A stretch of DNA of 64,000 nucleotides from Pseudisothecium myosuroides (lineage: Eukaryota; Streptophyta; Bryopsida; Hypnales; Lembophyllaceae), in NCBI GenBank assembly GCA_951799445.1, contig OX637292.1, positions 2,731,296-2,795,295 on the forward strand, in the 5' to 3' direction. The position numbers and the translations under genes are program-made. Shown here piece after piece: positions 35,701 to 47,017 of the stretch; position 1 is the first letter of the stretch, and every line of letters starts with the position of its first letter. The notes beneath the pieces are model-generated. The model made no database searches and had not been told where the DNA came from. It saw only the letters and a list, made by a program, of their open reading frames with translations.

Positions 35701-37692
35701 ATACTGTTTCTTCTGTTGTACACTTGCTATATATGAAATTAGTGGATTCCCGAGGTCACTCTGTGTTTGTACAGGCTTCCACTGATAGGAGTTTGTAAAT
35801 TCTTATATTTATTTTGCCCAAATTGCCCAAATTGCTTTGTCTACCAGTTTCTTACATGTTGTCTGCATATAAACCTTGGGGCCATTTCAGATGGCCTAAT
35901 TCATGGAGGGTGGGCAGATCATGATTTTGGGGACTTCGATGACGAGCTTCTCAAAGGTGATCGTGGCTTTGGACGTGGGTCAATTAGGCGGAGACCGAGG
36001 CTTTCGGAGGTTACATTTGACTATGATAGCAGTAGTAACGTCGAATTACCGGAATTACATGTCAGTGACTCAGAGAATGATGACGAGGGGGGAGACTTTG
36101 AAGATCACGATAGTATCAAATACATTTATCGAGAGGAGTCATGGAACCAAGAGTTTTTTACTTACGACCCGGAGCCGGTGGAATTTCTTGGTGCGCCATC
36201 TTCTGACGTTCATTGGCGGTATTTCCCGACTTTTATGCAATTATTCCATGTGTTCTGGCCTTACAATGTTTTATGGGACATCGTCAATGAGACGAACCGC
36301 TATGCCACTGCTGAGGATACGAATGGAAAAACAGAAGGCGGTCCACTGTGGACCCCGTGTACCGTCAAGGAGTTACAAATATTTATTGCTATCATTCTGT
36401 ACATGGGGATGAAACGGCAGCCGAATATCAAATTGTATTGACAGAAACCGGGCTCAATATTTCATTGCCCTATTATTTCAGGCCTTTCGTCCCGGGCTCA
36501 CTTCATGTTACTAACAAGGTGCTTGCATTTGACAAATCCAGCGAAGTATGTGCAAGACAAGGCTCTACCTGGCTATGATAAAATGGGACAGCTCACGTGG
36601 TTGCTCAATGACATAAGAAAAAGTTGTCAGCAAGCCTGGAAACTCGGGAAGTTTGGTACCGTGTATGAGATGATGATCAGATATAAAGGCACGTACTGTC
36701 CCACCAGACAGTACATGCCGCAGAAGCCGCAGAAATGGGGTATAAAAGTCTGGTGTCTAGCGGATTCCATCTCTAAATTTGTATCGAACTTCGAGGTGTA
36801 CTGTGGAAAAGATCCTGCGGTAGTGAATGAGGCGGCCGCACCACGAGGACAACTGAAACTGGCACACAAGGTAATTCTGCGTTTGTTAGCGTCCAATGGA
36901 GGTCAAGCTCATGTTATTGCTATAGACAATTTCTTCACCAGCATTCCTCTTTTCAAGGAATTATTGGATAAACAAATATATGCAACTGGGACAGTGCGGG
37001 CAAATCGAGTTGGCCTCCCCTTGGTCTTGAAGAACACAAAGGCATTTGCGAGGACCACGCAAGGCACTCTTGAGTGGCGGATGCATGAGTCTCAAACTAT
37101 GAGCGCGATAGTTTGGAAGGACAGAAGGCCTGTTTCCATTCTGTCAACTCACATGGTGCCACTACAATTTCCTTGCCAGTTTCCAGTTGCCTCAGTGCGT
37201 CGTCGTGATGGTGCCACACGTGCAGATATTCAGACATCGGCAATTCATCTGGAGTACACAACGCATATGCGGGGCGTTGATGTGGCGGACCAGCTTCGAG
37301 CTTCTTATACTTGCCAGACCCGGTCCCACAAGTGGTGGCACTGGGTCTTTTTTTTCCTCATCGACACAACGATCGTGAACATGTACATTATTTACATGGA
37401 TAAGTGTAAGAGGCGGGACCCTCCACGTCCACCAATGACGCATTTGCAATTCCAAACTCAGCTGTGTGAGGCACTTACACGAAATTGGAACCCAAGATCA
37501 CGATTACCGAATCCAGTACGTGGCCGGAGAGTTTGTTATCCAGCTACTTCTTCCACGAGGGGTGCATGTGTTGTCTGCAATGATGGCACCCGACCTCTGA
37601 AGCGACCTTGCACTTATTGTCCGACCTGTAGTAATAAGTTCATGTGTTGGCGTTCGGGTTGTTTTGAAAAGTACCACAAAAAATTGAACTGA
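32718..37692 (+). pseudogene. piggyBac-type transposase gene, two premature stops, catalytic Asp lost
   Basis: Model: exon 1 32718-32756 (ATG; donor CAG|GTGAGC), exon 2 32856-33465 (acceptor TGCAG; donor CAG|GTATGA), exon 3 35891-37692 (acceptor TTTCAG). Phases agree (0, then 1) and give 816 codons. Exon 2 encodes an acidic N-terminal region (ELSEDEFFEG); exon 3 begins acidic (DFGDFDDELL), then the DDE_Tnp_1_7-type domain (ELQIFIAIILYMGMKRQP, YMPQKPQKWGIKVW, VIAIDNFFTS, GVDVADQLRASY, KWWHWVFFFLID) and a cysteine-rich C-terminus (CVVC, CTYC, C, GCFEKYH) that is complete. Defects: TGA at 33372-33374; TGA at 36439-36441, where the family has the Trp of a Tyr-Trp pair; and Tyr (TAT, 36664-36666) in place of the first catalytic Asp of the D-E motif. 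The second Asp (36925-36927) and the later Asp pair (37279-37281, 37288-37290) remain. Exon 1 is the least certain part. Confidence 0.85.
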
Positions 37693-38059
37693 CGTAGCTT
37701 ATATGAATGTGAGGGGCTCTCATCCAATGCATCTCATAATATATGATGATTTTATTATACTATACATAATGTTAGTTTTCAAAAAAAAATATGTGGCGTA
37801 CTTTAGAAACAATTTCATGAGTGACACATTTTTGACGTATGAAAGGAATGGTTATAAGTTTTTCTCTATGCAAGTAGTTGTACTACTTCAAATTTTTGAC
37901 ACTCTATTCATGACTTCGTTTTCCCTTAGCACAATTCAAAGGCTAAGTTCGAAACCCCTTACTGTGGTATCTTACTTTGGTATGACCAACAGGCCAAATC
38001 AGGAAGACAACAGGACTGATGCACCCTGGAGTCCTAGACTAAAGACTACGAAGATAAAA

Positions 38060-38345
38060 TACATGGAGACGCGGGAGAACATGCGTGAACGCGAGGAAAC
38101 TTTAGGGGAACGTTCGGGAGCTGTGGGAGCGGCTTGAGGGCGGAAGAACGGAGGGAGAGGGCGGGCTGACAAGGCCACGGCGCTGCGCAGGCCTCGGGCC
38201 AGCTGCGGCCAGCCTGCCGCTGCGGAGAGGGAGGGTGCCGCGGCCTTTGACAGCCTGGCCTGGCCATCCCTTGAGGGGGGGAGACCGGGGTGGCCTGGCT
38301 TTCAGAAGGCCCTCCCTACACTCACAGCAGCCCATGCTGTGAGGT
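38060..38345. other. GC-rich island near the right end of the piggyBac-type element
   Basis: A GC-rich block about 570 bp from the right TIR, 370 bp after the transposase stop. It roughly mirrors the position of the left island, although I see no sequence identity between them. Open frames on both strands (up to 77 codons) are compositional. Confidence 0.45.
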
Positions 38346-38919
38346 AGGGCTTGTAAAAATTTGGCTTCTCCGGGGGGGTAAATTATTATTTATTTTTTTT
38401 AAACTTTTTTTATGTGGTAGAGGATTATCATATTCACGTTTGCACAGTTTGGATTTACAGGATTCAAATTTCTCAAATGTAAGAAATGCTCTCTATTTTG
38501 CCTAGTGCATATGCTACTTTCAATAGCTTCTAGCATTGCAAATTTTTTTTCAATATGTTGCATGTCTCCAATTCATTTGAATTTTTTTCCACTTACCTCA
38601 CTTGCTCTACTACATGTACAAATTAAAGCTCAACTTCGTGTAGAGTACATATTTTGCTCTAGCAATGGTCAAAGACAACGACTAGTTTCGGGCATGAAGG
38701 GAAAAAACTTTTTTTTAAACTTTGAATGCTCATATCTTCTGATCCGTACGGTCAAACTTCGTCAAATTTTTTCCACTTCCTCTCGGACGAGTAAAGTACA
38801 AGATCCCGCTGGTAAATTCTGAAAAAAAGAATTTTTCAGGTCTCGTCATTCAACGCAGCAGAAATGGCAGTTTTCACTGCTTTTTGGCAGAAAAACTACT
38901 CCGGTCCTTTAGGGGTTAA

Positions 38920-39911
38920 ATTATGTTTTTTCTTCCATGCTTAGCTTATCAAGTGCTCAAACTTCATCTTCCCCTATCTTCCTCAATTTCCACTTGTTTT
39001 CTACATGTTTTATAGGTTTAGAAACCTATTTCTATGAACTGTAGGATTTTCACTATGTACCTAAGTTATAGCTGCAAACTCTTATGTCTTCTATGGACTT
39101 GATTGTGTAAACTATTTGTAGTATGGTTCTAAGTTAAGGGATTTTGTTCTAGGATTTAGAATTTCTAATACTTAGAATAGGTTGTGTCAATTCCAAAATG
39201 GTATGGCAAGTGCTAATTGAACCTTCCTAACATGAATTGGAGACTCTTCATGTTTTGGAGGATTCCTAATCTCTAAAACTTCATCTATAAAAAATTTTAA
39301 GATTTTTGGTCTTTTGATTGGTTTTGATGGATTTGAGTATTTTACATCTAATTCTATATAAGAATTGAAATTCTCCCAAATTTCATTTCATCCAAAGCTT
39401 GTTTAATTAATAATCAAACTTCATCCTACTCTATCTCCTTTAAATTTTGCTTGTTTGTTAAGTATTGTGCGATTCTAGACACTTCTTCAAATTTTCTAAG
39501 TGAATTTCTACTTAAAATTTTAATTTAAGTTCACTCCAGAGTATAAAATCTTTGCTTAAACTTCTAATTATTGCTTGATTTTCTATTCAATGATGTTAGG
39601 ATGTGAGCCTATAAGCACAAGTCTATGAGCATTGCACAAGGAATATGTAAGTGGTGAGCTCAAAAGTTTGAAAAAGCATTAGAAAATTAAATAATATTTC
39701 TAAAAATGATTCCATCCAAAAAATTAGATCAAATTTATTATTTTTAGTCAATTTTAGTACCTATCATCTTGGATCTATTACTATGGTTTAGTAGAATTTG
39801 TACTGATATTCTAATTTTCAATATTGCCTTGAATATTGGAAGTATAGACTATGAAGACCAAGTATTCAATTGATGTGAAAAGAGAACAAAAACCAAAACA
39901 TTTCTATATGG
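38920..39911. other. AT-rich intergenic DNA, nothing recognised
   Basis: No open frames over 60 codons and no terminal repeats found. Confidence 0.4.
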
Positions 39912-40615
39912 GATCATTGTAAAAATTGGTGGTCAATTCTATAGTGTTTTGCCAAAATTTAGAATTTGAATGCTCAATACTATGTGTACTAGAAGGAAAG
40001 CCTTGCTAATTGATTTTGGTCCAGTGATTGTACTATAGATCTGTTGTACTATTGACAAGTATCAAATTTGAATACTACGTAGTCTTAGTTGTACCCAATA
40101 GTATTATGTTCCATTTTTCACATAAAAGGGATATGTCCATTTTTTAATTTATAATAAATCAACCATATTTTTTAAAAACTAAAAATTGACCATTTGGACT
40201 TGGTGGTGATGAAATTTCACCAAAAAAATGATCTTAAAACCATTTTCAATGTTCAGAAATGCGCGTGTAAGGAAACCTTCTTTGCATGAATGTTGAGGAC
40301 ATAAAATGATATATTTTTGGATGCAAATCTACCTAGTGTGGAAATAGACCACAAAATTTTAGATCATTAATTTTAGGTGATTAGTTAATACTAATAAATC
40401 CTAAACTTCAAAATGTGACACATTAGTAACATTGATTTTTAAATATAAAATGAATTTTAAAAATTCTAAAATATAAGAGATTTGATAAATATTGAAATAT
40501 CTACCTTCAATAAAAATTTGAACATTATCAGTTTCATGCTCCAAAAGTTAAGCACGAAATAAGTTCGTCACGCTAAATGTGATGCCAAAATTGACCACCA
40601 ATAGTTACAATGACC
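39912..40615. mobile_element. TIR element, 704 bp, ends GATCATTG.../GGTCATTG
   Basis: The left end GATCATTGTAAAAATTGGTG and the minus-strand right end GGTCATTGTAACTATTGGTG pair, continuing GTCAATT, about 27 bp with few mismatches. The interior is AT-rich and non-coding. No second copy was found in the window. Confidence 0.6.
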
Positions 40616-42710
40616 ATGTACAATATTTAACCGAATCGCAATTTTTATTCCCAAAACAAATGATATACTTGAAGCTATATATGTTAGTTGAATCTCAAAG
40701 CTTTCAATTTGAGATTGAAAGTATTAAGAGATTCTTGGCATTTTAGATACGTTCAAGATTCTCGTTTGGAACCTTGATGATACCGGTCCTCATAAGAAAG
40801 CGCTTCACTTCATAAGAGTTGAAGCTTGGAAAATGTATGAACTTGTCATCTACCAGGTTCATATTGCAGAAATAACAAAATAAGTAATAATGTTTGCAAT
40901 TAATATACAGATGGTAACCCCCTATTGCAACGACCATGTCTACATAAATTGAAGAAAGTGCACTCCAGGTACATGCCAAATATTATTTGATAAACCTTAT
41001 ATATGAGCTTAGTTTTGGATTGAAGGGAAATTATGGCTTAAATCCAGAAAAGGAAAACATGGTTACTCCCAAGATTGTTCCTTTGACATTACCAACACTC
41101 TCCTACTTATTGTGATGCTATGTAGTAGGAGCATTTGCAATACCAATATGTTGAATGGATTTGCTCTTTCGAGTTGTAGGATAGGTGTCTACATGCAAAT
41201 GACTAGGTTGATCGTAAATAACCACCTCAAAAACATTGGACATTGTGAACAATCATTGAGGTGATATGGATGGTCGCTCTTGGAGTTAAAGCCGGTTTCT
41301 GCAGCAAAAGTGTTTCCTAGCGCGTCAAACTAGATCTTGTAAATACAAGCCACAACTCTAGTGATTGAGGCTATTTGATTATTCAAGCACGTTCAAAACC
41401 TCCAATACATCGTAGAATATAATATAAATATAACCAAAATTTTGTCACAATCTCTTTATTTCTACCATACTAAACCCTAAAACGCAATTGGAGCTTGAGT
41501 GCCTTTAGGTCCACCTTAATTTTATACACCATTTCATTTTTGTGATTTTGGAATTCACTCTAGTGCCTAATTTCTCTTCTTTATAACCATTTGATATTGC
41601 AATATGAGATTGTTGCCGCAGTGCAACTATCTAAAGAAGATATACCAGAGGTGGACCAATTGGAAGACGGTGTTTTGGATGTCATGTGATCAGGCTCATG
41701 CAAAAGACAAAACAAGTAAATTGATACATAAATTGGGAAAGTTCACTGCTATTGCAAATCCCAATCTTCAAAAAGGTTGGCATGATGAGGTAACTACCCT
41801 ATTGTACCATATTCCCAGTATCTTCTACTGCTCAATCTTGCACTGATTCCAATTCTTACACTTCATATGTAAAAATTTAACGCCATTGGAGCTCAAATGA
41901 TAATTTTGAGGTGACTCTTAAGAAGTTGCAATTGATTGCCACTTGCAATGTTAAACCTGAGCATCATGTGAAGTGACCTCGTTGATAGAATTCTTCTATT
42001 CTAACATGAGAAGCACATTGATTTTCATTGAAGCCCATTGGTGAAGCTGATTTCAAGTCCTTTTTAGTGAAGGCATGTTGGTATTCTAGTATAAATGACT
42101 CTCACTTTAGTTTCATGATTTTATTTCTTTTTCACCCATATGTACATATTCTTTAGTTCAATTCTTGTATTATTGACCTTGACGTTGGTAGATTCAGCAA
42201 ATGAATTTTTTCAAATAATTGTACAAATTGAAGATTTGATAACGGAGATGTTTGATACCATTGTCAAAAAAGATAACCTGACATTGAACATAGGCTCGCC
42301 TTAAAAACTAGAGGTTTTAACCAACAACATTGAAAGAACTTGGCAAATTTGACTATGAGATTATACCTTTTTAAACCATTTCAAGGCGGTCATTTTTATA
42401 AAAAAAAATCATATGTCTTCATATGTCTTCAAGAAACATAAGGGCTCCGACCTTATTGTTAGGCAAGCGTTATACATGTTAGTACTTCATTTCAAGTGAT
42501 TATAGTCATATCGTAATACAACTTGGCTAATGTGTAACTTGAAACTTCACCATTGCTATGGGATTCATGTTTCTTTTTGCAAGTACTTCAAGTATGACTT
42601 ATTCTCAAAGGTAATAATTTCAAAGCATGATCTTCCTCTTTCTAGATCACATGAGCCTACCCTAACTATCAAGTGCTTCCTAAAGGAACACTTGAACATT
42701 TAGAGGTTGG
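40616..42710. other. Intergenic DNA, nothing recognised
   Basis: Short frames of 78-80 codons (minus 40743-40979; plus 41604-41846) have no recognisable domain. No gene is called. Confidence 0.35.
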
Positions 42711-42910
42711 TCCCTAAATGTTCATGACTAAGTTTTCACCACAACGTTTCAAAACTGCCATTTCTAGTACAAGTACCAAATTTAAGGAAAAAACATTTTT
42801 GGACACATATAACTATAGAATCTTGTAGTTTGCTGCTTTGAGAATATGTGGAAAAAATTTCAAAATTTTCCACCATGTAGATTGCAAGATATTAGTGTTT
42901 CAATTGACAA
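42711..42910 (-). mobile_element. Remnant of a TTAA element right end
   Basis: Reads, in reverse orientation, like the 3' end of the 0.9-kb piggyBac-type elements: GGTCCCTAAATGTTCATGAC, then AACTGCCATTTCTAGTAC, and a segment ending TTGCAAGATATTAGTGTTT (compare TTGCAATCTGTGCGG and AATATCTTG at 46805-46850). Both outer ends are lost. Confidence 0.5.
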
Positions 42911-43143
42911 ATATCCTTTTCTTGGCCCTGTAAATAACCGGGTAGCTGCACTTCATAAGGTCACATTTGTACAAAGAATGTCAAAAATGGTGGTACTTCT
43001 TTGGATTCATTCTTCAAGGCAAGTTGGCTACACTGCTAAAAAATTTCAGATCATTTGGAATTCTACAACATATAGAAAAAAAGTAGCAAATAAAAAAAAG
43101 TAGAGAATGATTCAAAATACTAAATTGTTAAGAATTTAGTCAT

Positions 43144-43861
43144 GGGTGAATGCAAGAAACACCTGTCGATTCTGTTGCATTTTGACAATACTCATGATTT
43201 TTCTTCTGGAGTACTATAAAATTAAAAAATAATATTTAAAAAACAAAAAAATGTGGCTAACATATACACCTTTAAGATGAAGGTAACCACCAAAGGAAAT
43301 GTATAGAAAAATTTCTTTAAGCTAGAGAACTAGAAAAGTACCAAATCTCAAGAAAATTGGATACTTTGATGTATAAATTAGTTAAAAATAGGAAACAAAA
43401 GAAAATTGGCCATTTGTAACAACTCTATAGAGATGGTCATTCACCCAAAAAAACTCCAAAATAATATTTTATATGATTTAAAATGCAAGCAGAAAGAAGT
43501 GCACTTTGTGGACTTCCTCACCATGTACAATTAATTACTTTTAGAATTCCTTTGAATAGTAGCTACAAGTCTACTAGAAGACCATGCCCTCCAAATTTCA
43601 GCTCAAAATTTGTTTTTTTGGGTACTAAATAGTATTGAAAACCTCCAAATTGGCAAGTGTGACATAAAATCGGGGGCTATTTCTAGACAATAAACTATTT
43701 TTTAAAATTACCAAAAAATTAGATAAGGTGTATAATAGTCATGAGTACCTTGCATATAAATCTTGAGTCATTTGGAGCCAGAATGCAAAAGTTATAACCA
43801 AAAAACAAATCAAAACTCAAGGTGTGACGCAAAATAGTACAGGTGTTTCTTGCATTCACCC
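43144..43861 (-). mobile_element. Q-family variant, 718 bp, with perfect TIRs
   Basis: The left end GGGTGAATGCAAGAAACACC and the right end GGTGTTTCTTGCATTCACCC are exact inverted complements, extended by TGT/ACA. The terminus differs from the other Q elements (GTTGCAAG) by GAATGCAAG, so it is a subfamily. The interior retains only weak similarity (TTTGACAATACTCATG; CAAAAGTTATAACC). Non-coding. Confidence 0.75.
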
Positions 43862-43974
43862 TTATGGAATTGAAAAATACCAATCCCAATGGTTGTAATG
43901 TTTTAAAAAACAATCTACATCCTATTTTTTGATTTTTTTCAAAAAATATTGGAAATTGGGTTAAATAAAAGTCT

Positions 43975-44345
43975 TCGAAGTTTATTTTAAAGTAGAGAAT
44001 CCATAACTACCCGCAAACAAAAACTCCTCATAACTTTCATCTCATTAATCAAAATGGAATACTTCAAAGCTTTCCACATATATATAAATTTAGAAAACCA
44101 ATTTCAAATTTATTTTTTCATAAAAAAGTGATTTTTCATGAAGTACCTGCCAAGCAATGAAAATTACATATCATACAATAACTTTTTGACCATGTAGTCA
44201 AAAGTTATGAAAATTGTTGGGCCTTAAAGATACTCATCAAGCACCTATTGTGTGAAAATTTCAAAGAAAAAAATAAAAATTCAGTTTGTAGTGAGCTGCC
44301 CAAAATCACTATGTTGCCAAAAAACGATGTTTGGACATTTAGGGG
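43975..44345. mobile_element. Single arm of a TTAA foldback element
   Basis: It aligns with the right arm of 24123-24860 (CTCCTCATAACTTT, TGACCATGTAGTCAAAAGTT, GAGCTGCCCAAAATC, TATGTTGCCAA) and ends GACATTTAGGGG at TTAA 44346-44349. The left arm is absent, so it is either a truncated copy or an element before arm duplication. Confidence 0.6.
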
Positions 44346-44420
44346 TTAATTTCCAAACATTTCCAAAGAAGATGGAAAACCCCCTTCATTTTCTTCTTCT
44401 AAAGTGCTACATTGAATAGT

Positions 44421-44628
44421 GAAATTAGGTTGCCCCACACTAATTTCTCGACATTCTACACTATATCAATATGTATAGTTACTTTAGAAAGATGTAATAA
44501 AGTAAGAACTATGTGTATGGCATGGGTTGGTGCACTGATTTGTGGCTCAGGATTAGAGATTGGCATGTGCCTCTATCTGGACAAGCATTAGTCATGAGAT
44601 AACTTCTTTGGGGTAAGACAACCTAATT
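44421..44628. mobile_element. MITE with AATTAGGTTGCC ends, copy 2 (reverse)
   Basis: It aligns on the opposite strand with 12750-12958: CCACACTAATTTCTCGACA, GGTGCACTGATT, GCATGTGCCTCTAT, CATTAGTCATGAGATAACTT. Ends GAAATTAGGTTGCC and CAACCTAATTG. Non-coding. Confidence 0.6.
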
Positions 44629-44902
44629 GTTAAGGCAACCCAAATTCACTATTTAGTGTACATTATTTCTATTGACCATAATCTTGGCTCAATATACTCT
44701 TAATCCTATCTAGATTAGGTTAAGTTTTTTAAGCAACTTCTTTTGCTACATCAATTATCTTGCATCCGATTATTTCAAATCTAATAGCTTGAGAGCATCT
44801 CTACTAGAAAATAGTGGAATGGTGCCAGTTTTGTAAACTTAGCATGTCAAAAAAAGAAAATGTCAGTCATGCCTATGTATTGATCCCCGACTAATAGACT
44901 GT

Positions 44903-45643
44903 AGGGTTGTTGCAAGAAACACATGTCCAATTTTTGTCTAGTTAGCCTTAGGTACGTGTTTTTTTGCTCATAAATTTTGCATTGTATGTCCATTTTCTAT
45001 GAAATTTGAAATAAAAGTACATGTGGTAGTTGTAGACATTGAGTATTTTTTTTCAATTTTTAAAAATTAGTTTCCTATTTTTAAATTGTTGCCAATTAGA
45101 TGTCTACTTTAGCCATTTTAAGTATTTTAAGTATTGTTTTAAGTATTGTTTCCAATCCAAAAATGAAAATTTGAAGGTCAAAATTGGGATACAAGGACTT
45201 CTACTAAAGTTACACAAGCCTACAAAGAGATTTTCTAAAAATAATAAAGTGTCCACCTTCCACATGTGCTCAAAATGCACTACCTTTGCGCACGTGTAGA
45301 AAACACAATTTCTTTCTCCCGAAGATGCAAATGATTGAGAAGAAGCATCTTCAAGTTAGAAAAACTAGATTATTTTTTTCATTTTTTTTCAATTTTTTTT
45401 ACTATTTTCTAAAAATCAAATTCCAAAGTATCTATTTTTTGCATTTTCCACCATTCTTTTAATGTACATAACTTTTAGAGAAAAAATTTTCTAGGCCTGA
45501 ATTTTTGAACACATACTATTTTGAATGATTTACAAATTATCCATATTTTATTTCACTTTTAAAAAATTCATCCCCAAAGTCACAGTACTCTAGCACTAAG
45601 GCCGTTTTGAGCCAAAACAGTAGGTGTTTCTTGCAACTACCTT
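44903..45643 (+). mobile_element. Q-family element, ~740 bp
   Basis: Left end AGGGTTGTTGCAAGAAACAC, right end GTGTTTCTTGCAACTACCTT. Collinear with 56763-57474 throughout (ATTTTGCATTGTATGTCC; CCACCTTCCACATGTGCTCA; TTTCTAAAAATCAAATTCCA). Frame remnants (up to 86 codons) are not conserved between copies and are not genes. Confidence 0.75.
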
Positions 45644-46080
45644 GCAAGAAAATGGTTTTCAAGGTGGCATCCCGAATTGCCAAGCGCCAAGCCATAGCTC
45701 ATCAAGGAAATACATAATGTGGAATGATAAAAGCCCGGTGGGAGTCAATGGACAAATTGGAGCAACAAGCGCTCTTTAGTCCCCATAGAGCAGTTTGAAC
45801 TCAAAACTAAGAGCCCTTTTCCGAAAGCTTATCCTCTTATCAATACCGTAGTGCAAGTCAAACATGTTGCCCGTTGTAGCTTGAAGTGCATGGAGAGAAA
45901 TGTGAAATGCCCTACAAAAAAAAAGGCCGGGCATGGCAAATGGCTTACCATGCCAACACTAGAGCATTGCCACCAGTACCACTCCATTTGACCACGGCAT
46001 GAAGAAGTGGCGAGGCACTTGCTGCCACTTGTGAGATGTGGCGGTGCACTCAAGACCCAATGCTCCGCACCAACCACACC
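45644..46080. other. Short low-copy stretch, nothing recognised
   Basis: Slightly GC-richer than its surroundings. An 82-codon minus-strand frame (45829-46077) has no domain. Confidence 0.3.
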
Positions 46081-46084
46081 TTAA

Positions 46085-47013
46085 CCCCTAAAGGACCATT
46101 GTCCCTACGGGGGACAAATGCGTTTTCGGGCAGGTACCTACGGGCTGAAATTTTCTCCTGATTTTTTGAAACTTTTTTTGGAGGTAGAAAAACTGATTAG
46201 CTTTAAGGGAATATAATTTTTTTCACAATTGGTGCCCGGGAAAAAAAGTTATGACCATATAAGCTCAAAACAGGCTTCGGGGGCAGCTCGGGCAGCAAAA
46301 AAAAAAGGGACAAAAATTTGAATTTTTTTTTAATATTTTTTTTCTCATAGATTATATTTTTGGCTTTCCGGAAAGCTTTGATTCATTTCATTTGGATATG
46401 TTATGAGAAAGTATGGACATTCTTGTTTTTCGGGCAGTTAAAGCATCTTCTTGAAAAAAATAACTTTGGGATTCATTTCTGAATGCAATTTTTCAAATTT
46501 TTCAAATTTTTTTTTTTGGGATGGTCTGATTTACTTGTTAGAACAATCTCACCACTGGGAATAGTGCATTTTAATTCCATCTAAAATATATGAATGTTTT
46601 AGATTTTCCTTCTATCTTGTACCTACATCTACTTCACAATTTTTTTAAGAATGATAATTAATTTTTTTTTTAATATTATTTTTTTCTAGACTCTCAACTC
46701 AATTCTCCACTATATAAAATAAAAGCTCAAAACTCTGTAGTGCAAAAATTTTAAGTTAAAAATGTTTAAAGTCAAAAAATCTAGTCCCGCAATGTGCTGA
46801 AAAACTTGTTTTTTTCACTTTAAATGCAAATATCTTGCAATCTGTGCGGTCAAAAATTCTAAAAAAAATTCCACACATTCTTATACTAGTTAGGTGTAAG
46901 ATCCTACGGTTGGATGTGAAAAAAAAACATTTTTCAAATTTTTTTACTCTTTGCTATAGAAATGGCAGTTTTCAGTATTTTTTGGCAGAAAAAAGGCCTC
47001 GGTCCTTTAGGGG
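46085..47013 (+). mobile_element. Non-autonomous piggyBac-type element, 929 bp
   Basis: Perfect TTAA on both sides (46081-46084 and 47014-47017). The termini CCCCTAAAGGACCATTGTCC and (minus strand from the right) CCCCTAAAGGACCGAGGCC share 13 bp, identical to the TIR of the 7.4-kb element. The right 250 bp (TTGCAATCTGTGCGGTCAAA, GAAATGGCAGTTTTCAGTAT, TTTTTGGCAGAAAAA) matches 38700-38915. The best-preserved small member in the window. Confidence 0.85.
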
Positions 47014-47017
47014 TTAA

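Larger units (their letters stand above)
31520..38915 (+). mobile_element. Complete piggyBac-type DNA transposon, 7.4 kb
   Basis: TTAA at 31516-31519 and 38916-38919 flanks 14-bp inverted termini CCCCTAAAGGACCG. Inside lies a piggyBac-type transposase gene in three likely exons (32718-32756, 32856-33465, 35891-37692). TTAA target and CCC(T/C)-starting short TIRs are the defining traits of the superfamily. Subterminal sequences (about 100 bp left, about 500 bp right) are shared with the 0.9-kb elements at 29771 and 46085, identifying those as deletion derivatives. Two GC-rich islands (31690-32080 and 38060-38345) sit near the ends. At 7.4 kb it is about three times the size of the insect prototype, mainly because of a 2.4-kb intron and long flanks. 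The transposase is damaged, so the element is now non-autonomous. Confidence 0.9.

Noticed and set aside
36435..36481. A 47-nt intron (GTATTG...TTTCAG) that would remove the TGA at 36439
   Set aside because: Its length is not a multiple of three; removing it shifts the downstream transposase frame, which is otherwise open. It is also very short for an intron.
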